Under the pieces are notes generated by a model that saw nothing but the letters and a program-made list of their open reading frames with translations, searched no databases and had not been told where the DNA came from. The position numbers and the translations under genes were made by a program. This document shows positions 1 to 7,767 of a stretch of DNA of 64,000 nt, in pieces (within the stretch, counting starts at the first letter, position 1; each line of letters starts with the position of its first letter). The DNA is taken from NCBI GenBank assembly GCA_036270655.1, contig DATBCD010000107.1, positions 8,424 to 72,423 on the forward strand, in the 5' to 3' direction. This DNA comes from VBCK01 sp036270655 (GTDB lineage Bacteria; Pseudomonadota; Gammaproteobacteria; Burkholderiales; Burkholderiaceae_F).

Positions 1-216
1 CACTTCGGTCGTGATATAGGCGACCGACGGGGAGACATTCAGGAACATTTCGACCACGGCCTGCTCGCCGGACGGCAGCGGACCGCGCGGCGTGATCGCG
101 CGCGCCTGCACGTGCGGCGCATCGCGCGCCAGCACCAGCGCGCCGCCCGCACCGGCCAGTATCAGTGCCACCAGCGCCAGGGAACGAGCCCGTGGAGTGT
201 TCGGTTTGGCCGGCAT
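1..216 (-). CDS. N-terminus of an HtrA/DegP-like serine protease (partial)
   Basis: The reading frame starts with ATG at 216 and runs off the left edge of the window, giving 72 codons. Residues about 10-28 form a hydrophobic, alanine/leucine-rich signal or anchor segment. After it comes the segment VEMFLNVSPSVAYITTEV, which resembles the start of the trypsin-like domain of periplasmic S1C proteases (HtrA/DegP/DegQ), where a phrase of this kind precedes the first beta strand. The catalytic triad lies outside the window, so activity cannot be checked. It is divergent from the small membrane-protein gene at 257, with about 40 bases between the two starts. The family call rests on a short stretch only. 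Confidence 0.55.
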   Translation of the reverse strand, partial: MPAKPNTPRARSLALVALILAGAGGALVLARDAPHVQARAITPRGPLPSGEQAVVEMFLNVSPSVAYITTEV

Positions 217-256
217 CGGCGCATTATGGCCCCGCGCGTGATAAATTGACCGCCCC

Positions 257-613
257 ATGGACGAAGCCAACCCCACCAGCGATCGTTATCTGGATCTATC
301 GCTGAGGCTGCTGACGATCTTCGTTCTGGTGTCGCTGGTGTGCTGTGTCGCGTTCCTGACCTATCGCTGGGTCATGCCTCGATGGCACGGGACGCCGCTC
401 GCTCCGATCCAGCCACGCAACGCGGACATCGTTTCTCCGGCTCCGGCCACCGCGGCAGCACCGGCCCCCGCGGACCAGATCCTGATGGACCCGCACAAGA
501 CGTTCCGGTGCGTCGAGCAGGGGAAAGTCACGTTCTCGGATCGCTCGTGCGACACCGGATTCGTGCAGATCCTGCCGCTCAATCCGTCCCAGCAACCTGC
601 CGCCGGACGGTGA
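257..613 (+). CDS. Small membrane-anchored protein with DUF4124-like tail
   Basis: 118 aa. Residues about 14-38 form one hydrophobic membrane segment, followed by a Pro/Ala-rich linker (about 60-75). The C-terminal module FRCVEQGKVTFSDRSCDTG has two cysteines about 16 residues apart and resembles the short DUF4124-type motif, in which a Cys, a turn and a Ser-Asp-x-x-Cys lie in a periplasmic domain. The topology suggests a single-pass protein with the Cys module outside. It ends 19 bases before the Rieske oxygenase gene and may be cotranscribed with it. The function is unknown, and the DUF4124 assignment is by motif resemblance only. Confidence 0.6.
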   Translation: MDEANPTSDRYLDLSLRLLTIFVLVSLVCCVAFLTYRWVMPRWHGTPLAPIQPRNADIVSPAPATAAAPAPADQILMDPHKTFRCVEQGKVTFSDRSCDTGFVQILPLNPSQQPAAGR

Positions 614-632
614 GCCCGGCGCTGATCGGGTC

Positions 633-1766
633 ATGAACGCGCCGGACACGAAGGCTTCCCGCCGCTCCAACCTGGATCCGGCGCTGGTTTCCAGGTCGGT
701 GCCCTTGCCCGTCGCCTGGTATCTGGATCGGGCCTGGTACGAACGCGAGATGCTGCTGCTGTTCGATCGCGGTCCGAACTACGCCGGCCACGAGTTGCTG
801 GTGCCGCAGCCTGGCGACTACATGAGCCTGCCCTGGATGGACGACCGCAAGGTTCTGGTGCGCGATGCCGATGGCGTGAACCTGCTGTCGAACGTGTGCC
901 GGCACCGGCAGGCACGCCTGCTGGACGGGCGCGGGCGGATTCAGAACATCGTGTGCCCCGTGCATCGATGGACCTACGATCTGGATGGCCGCCTGCTCGG
1001 GGCACCCGACTTCGACCACGTGCCGCAGTGCTCGCTGCCGACCACGCGCCTGACCAACTGGCGCGGCCTGCTGTTTGCCGGCCCGCGCGACGCCAGCCGC
1101 GATCTGGCCGATTTCCCGCTGGCGGCCGATTACGACTGGACCGGTTACGTGTTCGATCGCGCCATCGTCGAGGAGTGTGCGTTCAACTGGAAGGAATTTC
1201 TCGAGATATTCCTCGAGCTGTACCACGTCGAAGCCGCCCATCCGGGCCTGCGCAAGTGGGTCGACGCGGGCAACTACGAGTGGGGCTTCGGCGACCGCTG
1301 GAGCTATCAGATCCTGGGCGTCAACGACCAGCTGCGCGTGCAGACGTCGGCCAATTACGAGAAGTACCGCGATGCGATCCTGCAATACTCGGGCGGCGAG
1401 CTGCCAAAGTACGGGACGGTGTGGTCGATTCTGTATCCGAACGTGATGTTCGAGTGGTATCCGTATGCGCTGGTCGTCAGCACCCTGATCCCGCGCGGGC
1501 CGGACCACACGACCAACGTGGTCGAGTTCTACTATCCGGAGGAAATCCACGCGTTCGAGCGCCAGATCGTCGAGGCGCATCAGGCCTGCTACGCGGAGTC
1601 GTCGGTCGAGGACGCGCGCATTTGCGCTCGCCTGCATGAAGGGCGCCGCGCGCTCTGGCTGGCCGGCGAAGACGACGTGGGGCCCTATCACACGCCGCAC
1701 GAAGACGGCATGATCCATCTGCACGATTGGATACGCCGCGAAATGGGCCAGCGGCGAACGCCCTGA
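633..1766 (+). CDS. Rieske-type aromatic-ring hydroxylating oxygenase, alpha-subunit-like
   Basis: 377 aa. The Rieske [2Fe-2S] ligands are clear: Cys89-x-His91, then Cys108-x2-His111 after the usual spacer of about 16. The catalytic half has Asn185 and the segment LELYHVEAAH, with His198 and His203 as the expected ligands of the mononuclear iron. This is the layout of the alpha subunit of ring-hydroxylating oxygenases, which activate O2 to hydroxylate or demethylate a substrate. No beta subunit, ferredoxin or reductase gene is nearby, so electron supply must come from elsewhere and the substrate cannot be inferred. It may be cotranscribed with the small gene upstream. It converges on tcdA with only 6 bases between stop codons. 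Confidence 0.85.
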   Translation: MNAPDTKASRRSNLDPALVSRSVPLPVAWYLDRAWYEREMLLLFDRGPNYAGHELLVPQPGDYMSLPWMDDRKVLVRDADGVNLLSNVCRHRQARLLDGRGRIQNIVCPVHRWTYDLDGRLLGAPDFDHVPQCSLPTTRLTNWRGLLFAGPRDASRDLADFPLAADYDWTGYVFDRAIVEECAFNWKEFLEIFLELYHVEAAHPGLRKWVDAGNYEWGFGDRWSYQILGVNDQLRVQTSANYEKYRDAILQYSGGELPKYGTVWSILYPNVMFEWYPYALVVSTLIPRGPDHTTNVVEFYYPEEIHAFERQIVEAHQACYAESSVEDARICARLHEGRRALWLAGEDDVGPYHTPHEDGMIHLHDWIRREMGQRRTP

Positions 1767-1772
1767 CGGCCG

Positions 1773-2627
1773 TCAAGCCTGGATGATTCGCTCCACCGCG
1801 CGCGCGGCGGCGGCAAAGCCAAACGGGGCGGTGACGACGACCGAGGAGCCGTATCCGGCGCAGGCCAGGCTCGAAGAAAAAGCCCTCTCCCCCGAAAAAG
1901 CCCTCTCCCCCAGCCCCTCTCGCGCAAGCGGGAGAGGGGAGGAACCCGCGGTCGCCTGGTTGCTGCCGTCCGGCGGCTGAGGCCGCCGGACCGGCTCGTC
2001 CGAATAGATCGCGTCGACCCCGAACAGCGGCCGACGGTTCGCTGTTTCCCGGGCGAATCCGTGACGCCGCCGAAGCCGGTATCGGACCTTCGCAAGCAAC
2101 GGATCGCCCAGCGCGCGCGCCAGATCGGCGCAGCGGATCCGGGTCGGGTCGGTCCGCCCGCCGGCCGCTCCACACGTGACCACCCGAAGACCGATGCCTG
2201 CCGCGTAGGCGATCAGGGCGGCCTTGGAGGAGACCTGGTCGATGCAATCGAGCACCAGGTCGAGGTCGCGGATCAGTTCCGTTACGTTTTCCCCGGTGAC
2301 GAATTCCTCGATGCGCGTCACCTGCGCGCGCGGGTTGATCGCTTCGATGCGCTGCGCCATCGCGACTACCTTGGCTTTGCCGAACTCGGGGTCGAGCGCC
2401 TGTATCTGGCGGTTCGCATTGCTTTCGGAGACGTGGTCCAGATCGATCAGCGTGATGCGCTCCACCCCGCTGCGCGCCAGCGCCTCGGCCGCCCAGGAAC
2501 CTACCCCGCCGACCCCGACGACGGCGACGCGCGCCGCGCGCAGCCGGGCATGCGCCTGCGCGCCCAACAGGCGGGTGACGCCGCCAAAGCGCCGCTCGAT
2601 GTCGGCGGCCGAGGGGTCCAGCTGCAT
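1773..2627 (-). CDS. tcdA: tRNA threonylcarbamoyladenosine dehydratase TcdA
   Basis: 284 aa, a ThiF/E1-like enzyme that uses ATP to cyclise t6A37 of tRNA to ct6A. The nucleotide-binding motif GVGGVGSWAAEALARSG lies at about residues 38-54. The adenylation-domain features LIDLDHVSESNANRQ and LVLDCIDQ follow, and the C-terminal CAGYGSSVVVTAPFG is typical of TcdA/CsdL. Residues about 226-253 are an extra low-complexity segment encoded by a palindromic CT-rich repeat (1876-1939). It sits between the conserved EPVRRP region and CAGYG, and it makes the protein longer than I expect for the family. The frame is intact across it. Divergent from pdxH with 31 bases between starts. Confidence 0.9.
   Translation of the reverse strand: MQLDPSAADIERRFGGVTRLLGAQAHARLRAARVAVVGVGGVGSWAAEALARSGVERITLIDLDHVSESNANRQIQALDPEFGKAKVVAMAQRIEAINPRAQVTRIEEFVTGENVTELIRDLDLVLDCIDQVSSKAALIAYAAGIGLRVVTCGAAGGRTDPTRIRCADLARALGDPLLAKVRYRLRRRHGFARETANRRPLFGVDAIYSDEPVRRPQPPDGSNQATAGSSPLPLAREGLGERAFSGERAFSSSLACAGYGSSVVVTAPFGFAAAARAVERIIQA
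1876..1939. repeat. CT-rich palindromic repeat plus 18-bp tandem duplication inside tcdA
   Basis: Two exact tandem copies of an 18-base unit (1876-1893 and 1894-1911, GAAAAAGCCCTCTCCCCC) are followed by a palindrome with arms CCCCTCTC (1914-1921) and GAGAGGGG (1932-1939). The same CCCCTCTC/GAGAGGGG palindrome occurs in intergenic DNA at 7768-7861 and 41812-41891. Here it lies inside an open reading frame. The 18-base unit is six codons, so the duplication gives the repeated peptide GERAFS without a frameshift. I read this as insertion of a dispersed repeat that the host protein tolerates. Confidence 0.8.
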
Positions 2628-2658
2628 GACGCATTCTAGATTTGTGTAGTCTTGAAAT

Positions 2659-3297
2659 ATGTCGATCTCGAACCAGCGGACCGAGTACGGGCGGGCGCGA
2701 CTGAGCGAGCAGACCGCGGCTCAGGACCCGATCGAGCAGTTCGGGCGCTGGTTCGACGAGGCGGTGGCGGCCGCGGTGCGCGAAGTCAACGCGATGAGCC
2801 TGGCCACGGCCACGCGGGACGGCCGCCCGTGCGTACGCATCGTGCTGATGAAGGACTTCGACGCCTCGGGTTTCGTCTTTTACACGAACTACGACAGCCG
2901 CAAGGGGCGCGAGCTGCAGGACAACCCGCGCGCCTGCGCGCTGTTCTTCTGGAGCGAGCTGGAGCGGCAGGTGCGGATCGAAGGGACCGTGTCGCGCATC
3001 CCGGCCGAGGAATCGGACCGCTATTTCGCGCAACGCCCGCTGGACGCGCAACTGGGCGCCTGGGCCTCGCCCCAGAGCCAGCCGATCGCAGACCGGGCCG
3101 AGCTGGAGGCGCGGCTGGACGGGGTACGGGCACGCTTTTCGCTGGAAACGGCCCCGCCCCGACCTCCGCAGTGGGGCGGCCTGCGGATCGCGCCGGCGCA
3201 GATCGAGTTCTGGCAGGGCGGCGCGGCCCGGCTGCACGACCGGCTGCTGTACGTGCGGGACGGCGGGGGCTGGCGCCGCAGCCGCCTGGCCCCCTGA
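2659..3297 (+). CDS. pdxH: Pyridoxamine 5'-phosphate oxidase
   Basis: 212 aa, the usual length. It oxidises pyridoxine or pyridoxamine 5'-phosphate to pyridoxal 5'-phosphate with FMN and O2. Visible family marks are the FMN-binding stretch ATRDGRPCVRIVLMKDFD (about residues 53-70), FYTNYDSRKGRELQDNPRA, and the C-terminal signature WGGLRIAPAQIEFWQGG followed by RLHDRLLYVRD. ATG at 2659 is chosen because it gives the normal N-terminus. No strong ribosome-binding site is visible. It is alone on this strand between tcdA (divergent) and the response regulator. Confidence 0.95.
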   Translation: MSISNQRTEYGRARLSEQTAAQDPIEQFGRWFDEAVAAAVREVNAMSLATATRDGRPCVRIVLMKDFDASGFVFYTNYDSRKGRELQDNPRACALFFWSELERQVRIEGTVSRIPAEESDRYFAQRPLDAQLGAWASPQSQPIADRAELEARLDGVRARFSLETAPPRPPQWGGLRIAPAQIEFWQGGAARLHDRLLYVRDGGGWRRSRLAP

Positions 3298-3423
3298 GAC
3301 GCGCAAATACCCGGTCCGACCTGGACAGACCGGCCTTCAGGGGTCGTCCAAACGTCCGAAAGGGGGTCGTTGAACCGCGCGCGTAGCGTTAATATGTCAC
3401 ATCTTGTTGCAGGCAGGACTGCT

Positions 3424-4107
3424 ATGAGCGCCGACCAGATCTCGATCATCATCGTCGAAGACGAGCCAGAGTTCCGCCGACGCTTTGCCCAGATCATCGA
3501 AAACGAGCCGACGATGCGGCTGGCGGGCGTCGCGGCCAACAAGCGCGAGGCCCAGGCGCTGATCGACCGCGAGGATTTCGATGTGATGCTGATCGATCTG
3601 GGACTGCCCGACGGCACCGGGATCGATCTGATCCGCAACGTCAGTCAGAGAAAGCCGGACGTCGACATCATGGTGGTGACCGTATTCGGCGACGAACAGC
3701 ACGTGGTCTCGTCGATCGAAGCAGGCGCCACCGGCTATATCTTGAAGGATTCGACTCCGGCCGACGTGATCTCCTGCATCCGACTGCTGCGTGCCGGAGG
3801 CTCCCCGGTCAGTCCGGTAGTGGCACGCAGCGTGCTGCGGGCGATCCGCTCGCGCATGGGCGGCAACACCGGCCAGACACTGCCGCCGCGCGCCAGCTCG
3901 AGCGACAACAACCCGCTGTCGGCGCGCGAAACCGAAATCCTGCAGCTGCTGGCCAAGGGCATGAGCTTCAACGAGATCGGCGAAATCCTCGGCATTTCGC
4001 CCCACACGGTCACGGCTCACATCAAGAAGATTTACCGCAAGCTGGCGGTGCACTCGCGCGGAGAAGCGGTATACGAGGCCAGCCAGATGGGTCTGCTGAA
4101 GAGCTGA
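3424..4107 (+). CDS. LuxR/NarL-family DNA-binding response regulator
   Basis: 227 aa from ATG 3424; an upstream in-frame start at 3370 would add a non-homologous tail. The receiver domain has the acidic pair Glu12/Asp13, the phosphoacceptor Asp58 in LIDLGLPDGTG, and the conserved Lys in YILKDSTP. The C-terminal LuxR-type helix-turn-helix (about residues 158-220) reads LSARETEILQLLAKGMSFNE and then ISPHTVTAHIKKIYRKL. It is presumably phosphorylated by the histidine kinase that starts 26 bases downstream. The input signal and target genes are unknown. Confidence 0.92.
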   Translation: MSADQISIIIVEDEPEFRRRFAQIIENEPTMRLAGVAANKREAQALIDREDFDVMLIDLGLPDGTGIDLIRNVSQRKPDVDIMVVTVFGDEQHVVSSIEAGATGYILKDSTPADVISCIRLLRAGGSPVSPVVARSVLRAIRSRMGGNTGQTLPPRASSSDNNPLSARETEILQLLAKGMSFNEIGEILGISPHTVTAHIKKIYRKLAVHSRGEAVYEASQMGLLKS

Positions 4108-4133
4108 CATGCGCTCACGGTGAGGTCGGACGC

Positions 4134-6053
4134 GTGGCTGGATCGCTGCGCCGGCTCGGTTGTCTGCTGCTGCTGCTGACGGCGTCGGCGACCGCGCAGC
4201 CGCCGTCTGTCGATCTGGACCGGGTGCAGGTCATCCGCCAGGTTGAATGGGCTTCCCACGAGGTCGGCCAGGCGCCTGCGCCGGACGCCGAATGGACCCG
4301 CTTCGACCTGCCGTTGAGCTGGCCGGTCAAGGAAGGCGCGCCGCTGCGGGCAGTCACGCTGCGGATGCACTTCAATCTGCCGTCGATGCCGGTCGAACCC
4401 TGGGCCGTGCTGCTGTCGGAGGCAACCGACGGGGGCACGATAACGATCAACGGCCACTTCGAAGGGCAGATCCGCTCGCCCGACGCGACCGCTCACGTGC
4501 GTTGGTGGCGTCCTCATATGTCCACCGTCGATCCGTCCGATCTGGTGGCCGGCGATAACGTGCTGCTGCTCCAGACACCGTTTCGTTCCGGCATGCATAC
4601 GCTGTCCGGCGTGGAAGTGGGGCCCCTGGCCCGGATCGTGGCGCACTTCGACTGGCAGTACTTCCTGGACCGGACGATTATCTGGATCGGCGCCACCGTT
4701 GCGGCCATGATCGCGCTGATCTTCGGCGTGCTGTGGTGGCGCCGGCGCGACGCGCTGTTGGGCCTGCTGGCGCTCGCGTCGGCATTCTGGATCACCTTCA
4801 GCGTCTATTACCTGGTCGACATCTTTCCCCTGACCTGGCGGCTGGCGCTCGAATTTCTGCACTACGCCAGCACCGGCGCGTTCGCCGCCGCGATCAGCAT
4901 GGCGATATTGCGCTTGTGCGGCCTGCGCCACGCGCGCTGGGAATGGCTCATCGTCGCGTACGCCGCGCTCGCGCCGCTGATGCTGGTGGTGACCAACGGC
5001 GCCGTGGCGCCCTATCTCGACGAGGTCTGGCTGCCGGGTCTGCTCGCGATCGCAGCGGCCGCCACGGGCCTGGCGATGTACCGCAGCATGCAGTCGCTGG
5101 AGGCCCCGCAACCGATCGTGCTGATCGCGGCGGTGGTGGCGATCAGCGCCGCGGGGGTGGACATCGGGGGGCTGGTTTTCGGGCCCGGAGCGATGAACGG
5201 GGCCCACGCGCTCAGCTGGGCCGGGCCGCTGCTGCTGTTTGCGATGGGAACGCCGCTGGTCGAGCACTTCATCGACGTGCTGCGCGAGGCCGAGATCGCC
5301 CGCGCCGAGCTCGAAAGCCGCGTGCGGGAGCGCGAGCAGCTGCTCAAGCGCAATTTCGAACGGCTGCGCGAGAGCGAGCGGATCAAGGCCGAGGGGCAGG
5401 AGCGCCAGCGCATCATGCAGGACATGCACGACGGGCTGGGCTCGCAGTTGATGTCGTCGCTGATGCTGGTCGAGCGGGGGGCCATGACCAACGAGCAGGT
5501 CGCGCAGATGCTGCGCGAATCGATCGACGACTTGCGGCTGGCGATCGACGCGCTGGCGGCGGAGGAAGCCGACCTGGGCTCGGCCCTCGGCAACCTGCGC
5601 TACCGCATCGAGCCGCGGCTGCGCGCCGCCGGCATCGAGCTGGCGTGGGATGCGCGCAGCCTGCCCGAGAGCATCGGTCTGCATCCGGATGCGGTGCTGC
5701 CGGTCCTGCGGATCGTGCAGGAGGCGCTGAACAACGCGCTGAAGCACAGCGCCGCCCGGGTTGCGCGCGTGACCTTCGATACGACGCGCCTGGGTGAGTC
5801 CGAGTACCTGGACATCCGCATCGCCGACAACGGCCGCGGGATGTCCACCGAGGGTGTCGGCGGGCGCGGCCTGCTGAACATGCGCAACCGCGCGCTGCGT
5901 ATCGGCGCGCAGCTGAACATCGTGTCGGCGCCCGGCTCCGGCACGGTCGTGCACTTGCGCTGCAAGCTGGATCCGAGCCACATCACGAACACGAAGGAAC
6001 CGAAGACCGCGCTCAACACGCAGGCGGTGATCGAACGCGCAAGGCAGTCCTAG
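4134..6053 (+). CDS. Membrane sensor histidine kinase (HisKA_3 type)
   Basis: 639 aa from GTG 4134. A signal peptide (about residues 1-22) is followed by a periplasmic beta-rich domain (about 25-175) and a run of about seven hydrophobic helices (about 180-385), the organisation of 7TMR-DISM sensors. Next come a coiled coil rich in Glu/Arg (about 388-425), the dimerisation/phosphoacceptor motif DMHDGLGSQL with His432, and a HATPase domain with the N-box EALNNALKHSA and the DNGRGM box. HisKA_3 kinases pair with LuxR/NarL regulators, as here. The ligand is not apparent. Confidence 0.92.
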   Translation: MAGSLRRLGCLLLLLTASATAQPPSVDLDRVQVIRQVEWASHEVGQAPAPDAEWTRFDLPLSWPVKEGAPLRAVTLRMHFNLPSMPVEPWAVLLSEATDGGTITINGHFEGQIRSPDATAHVRWWRPHMSTVDPSDLVAGDNVLLLQTPFRSGMHTLSGVEVGPLARIVAHFDWQYFLDRTIIWIGATVAAMIALIFGVLWWRRRDALLGLLALASAFWITFSVYYLVDIFPLTWRLALEFLHYASTGAFAAAISMAILRLCGLRHARWEWLIVAYAALAPLMLVVTNGAVAPYLDEVWLPGLLAIAAAATGLAMYRSMQSLEAPQPIVLIAAVVAISAAGVDIGGLVFGPGAMNGAHALSWAGPLLLFAMGTPLVEHFIDVLREAEIARAELESRVREREQLLKRNFERLRESERIKAEGQERQRIMQDMHDGLGSQLMSSLMLVERGAMTNEQVAQMLRESIDDLRLAIDALAAEEADLGSALGNLRYRIEPRLRAAGIELAWDARSLPESIGLHPDAVLPVLRIVQEALNNALKHSAARVARVTFDTTRLGESEYLDIRIADNGRGMSTEGVGGRGLLNMRNRALRIGAQLNIVSAPGSGTVVHLRCKLDPSHITNTKEPKTALNTQAVIERARQS

Positions 6054-6066
6054 CTGAATCAGCTGG

Positions 6067-6091
6067 CTTTTCGGGCCGAAGGCCGGAAAAG
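6067..6091 (+). promoter_or_regulatory. Stable intergenic hairpin before the DUF72 gene
   Basis: CTTTTC (6067-6072) pairs with GAAAAG (6086-6091), and an inner GGCC/GGCC stem is capped by GAA. There is no T-run, so it is not a standard terminator. It ends 3 bases before the GGAGGT ribosome-binding site of the DUF72 gene, so it may separate that gene from the kinase message or influence initiation. Confidence 0.4.
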
Positions 6092-6106
6092 GTTGGAGGT
6101 GGGGGC

Positions 6107-7153
6107 CTGAGCGATTTTTTCGACCTGACTTCTCCCGGCGACGCGGCAGCAGACGAATCGCACGGGCCTGTCGAGCCCGCGACGGCGGATGAGGAACTGG
6201 TGCGCCTGGGCCGGCACCTGCCCGCCAGCGTCCACCTCGGCACCTCGTCGTGGTCTTTCCCCGGCTGGCGCGGCCTGGTTTACGAGGGTGAATACGGCGA
6301 GTCGCGCCTGGCGCGCCAGGGGCTGGCGGCGTACGCGCGACACCCGCTGCTGCGCGCCGTCGGCATCGATCGCGGCTACTACCAGGCGTTGGACGCGGCC
6401 GAATGGTCGCGCTACGCGCGCGAGGTTCCGGAGCGCTTCCGCTTCGTGATCAAGGCCCCGGCGGCCGTTACCGACCCGCTGACGCCCGGCGCACGCCGTG
6501 CGCCGGGCCAGGGCGCAACGGCCAACCCGCGCTTTCTCGATGCCACCTATGCGGCCGAGCACTTCGTGCTTCCTGCGCTGGAGGGGCTGGGGCAGAAAGC
6601 CGGCCCGCTGGTGCTTCAGTTCGCGCCGATGCCCTCCGACCTGACCCGGGACAGCCACGCCCTGATCGAACGGATTGCCGAGTTCCTGGCCAGGCTGCCC
6701 GCATCTGACGGCCAGGCGCGGCCGATCTACGCGGTGGAGTTGCGCAATCCCGAACTGCTGACGCCGCGTTTCGTGCATCGGATGCGCGAGGTTGGCGCAC
6801 GTCTGTGCGTCGGAATCCACGCCCGCATGCCGCCGCTGGCCCGCCAGGCCGCCGCGCTGAGAAGCATGGACGCGCAGGAGGCTCCGGACAATGGCTGGTC
6901 GCTGGCCGGGCCGCTGGTGGTCCGGTGGAGCCTGCACGCGGGGTTCGGTTATGAGCAGGCCAGGGCCCGCTACGCCCCTTTCAATCGCCTGGTCGACCCC
7001 GACCTGGTGACGCGCGGAACCCTGGTGCACCTGATCCGGGTCGCGCTGCGCAGCCACCAGAACGCCTTCGTGATCGTCAACAACAAGGCCGAGGGGTGCG
7101 CGCCGCTGTCGTGCGTGGAGCTTGCTCGTGCGCTCGCCGAGCGCGTTGACTGA
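6107..7153 (+). CDS. DUF72 (YecE-like) TIM-barrel protein, probable CTG start
   Basis: About 349 aa. The core reads HLGTSSWSFPGWRGLVYEGE, then later VELRNPELL and the C-terminal HQNAFVIVNNKAEGCAP, all standard DUF72 marks; biochemical function is not established for the family. GTG at 6200 is the first common start. However, the frame stays open upstream, encodes an acidic leader (SDFFDLTSPGD...) of the kind many DUF72 proteins carry, and reaches CTG 6107, which lies 6 bases after a perfect GGAGGT (6095-6100). I therefore take CTG 6107 as the likely start. A start at 6200 gives 317 aa. Confidence 0.8.
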   Translation: MSDFFDLTSPGDAAADESHGPVEPATADEELVRLGRHLPASVHLGTSSWSFPGWRGLVYEGEYGESRLARQGLAAYARHPLLRAVGIDRGYYQALDAAEWSRYAREVPERFRFVIKAPAAVTDPLTPGARRAPGQGATANPRFLDATYAAEHFVLPALEGLGQKAGPLVLQFAPMPSDLTRDSHALIERIAEFLARLPASDGQARPIYAVELRNPELLTPRFVHRMREVGARLCVGIHARMPPLARQAAALRSMDAQEAPDNGWSLAGPLVVRWSLHAGFGYEQARARYAPFNRLVDPDLVTRGTLVHLIRVALRSHQNAFVIVNNKAEGCAPLSCVELARALAERVD

Positions 7154-7177
7154 AACCGAGCCGTAGCGATCGGTCGT

Positions 7178-7767
7178 AGCCGTTGGGCCGTTTGGCGTTC
7201 GGGGCCGTTGGACTGCCGGGCCTACCGTCGGCACTCGCCGCTGCGCGCGGCTCCGGGCATTCTTTCGTCACAGTTGCACAGACCGCGCGGCGGAGGCACC
7301 ACGACCGTCCAGAGCACCTCAGCCGGCCACTTTCCTGTTCCGCCGCGCTCCTGCCAGGCCCTGCGCCGTGCTCTCGTCGAGCGCCAACGGTCTCCCGTCA
7401 GTCCAACGGAATACCGACGCCGCAGTGCCACGGCTCCAGCGCAATGTTGGAGGTCATCGCATGCTCTTGTTCATAGCTTGCGATGACCTCCACAGGCGCG
7501 GTGGAGGCTACGCAGGCTGAGGTGGTCAATCCGTTGGACTGACGGGAGACCGTTGGCGCTCGACGAGAGCACGGCGCAGGGCCTGGTAAGAGCGCGGCGG
7601 AACCGAACAATCGCCGGCTGAGGCGCTCCGAACTGCTGCGACGCTTCCGCCGCGCGGTCTATGCAATTGTGACGGCGCAAGGCCCGGAGCCGCGCGCAGC
7701 GGCGAGTGCCGACGGTAGGCCCGGCAGTCCAACGGCCCGGGACCTCAAACGGCGCGCCCAAACGGCT
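7178..7767. repeat. 590-bp palindromic element, copy 1 (201-125-201 architecture)
   Basis: A large composite inverted repeat between the convergent DUF72 and msrA genes. Left arm 7207-7407 and right arm 7533-7733 are each 201 bases and near-complementary to one another; each is bounded by GTTGGAC and GTCCAAC. The 125-base core (7408-7532) holds a 13-bp hairpin, GGAGGTCATCGCA (7449-7461) with TGCGATGACCTCC (7479-7491). Short outer flanks (AGCCGTT...) are also inverted. Each arm is itself a hairpin: TACCGTCGGCACTCG near its 5' side pairs with CGAGCGCCAACGGT near its 3' side, and a small GCCGC-TGCGC-GCGGC hairpin lies at 7237-7251. A second copy lies at 63425-64000. I see no convincing long gene inside. 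It may be a non-autonomous mobile element or a structured RNA/DNA. Confidence 0.85.

Noticed and set aside
1477..3306. A 609-codon minus-strand frame overlapping the Rieske gene, tcdA and pdxH
   Set aside because: It covers parts of three recognised genes and shows no family motif.
4032..5981. A 649-codon minus-strand frame opposite the histidine kinase
   Set aside because: Gln/Arg/His-rich sequence without domains, fully antisense to a protein with clear kinase motifs.
7208..7486. Frames of about 90-110 codons inside both copies of the palindromic element
   Set aside because: They are preserved mainly because the two copies align without length change; differences include many non-conservative residues (for example RRH versus PWN), and pairing explains the pattern better than coding.
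7407..7533. Reading the element core as a classical integron attC site
   Set aside because: RYYYAAC and GTTRRRY-like boxes are present, but no integrase or cassette array is seen and the 201-base arms are unlike cassettes. I keep this only as a hypothesis.
7178..7767. CRISPR array
   Set aside because: There are only inverted, not regularly spaced direct, repeats and no cas genes.
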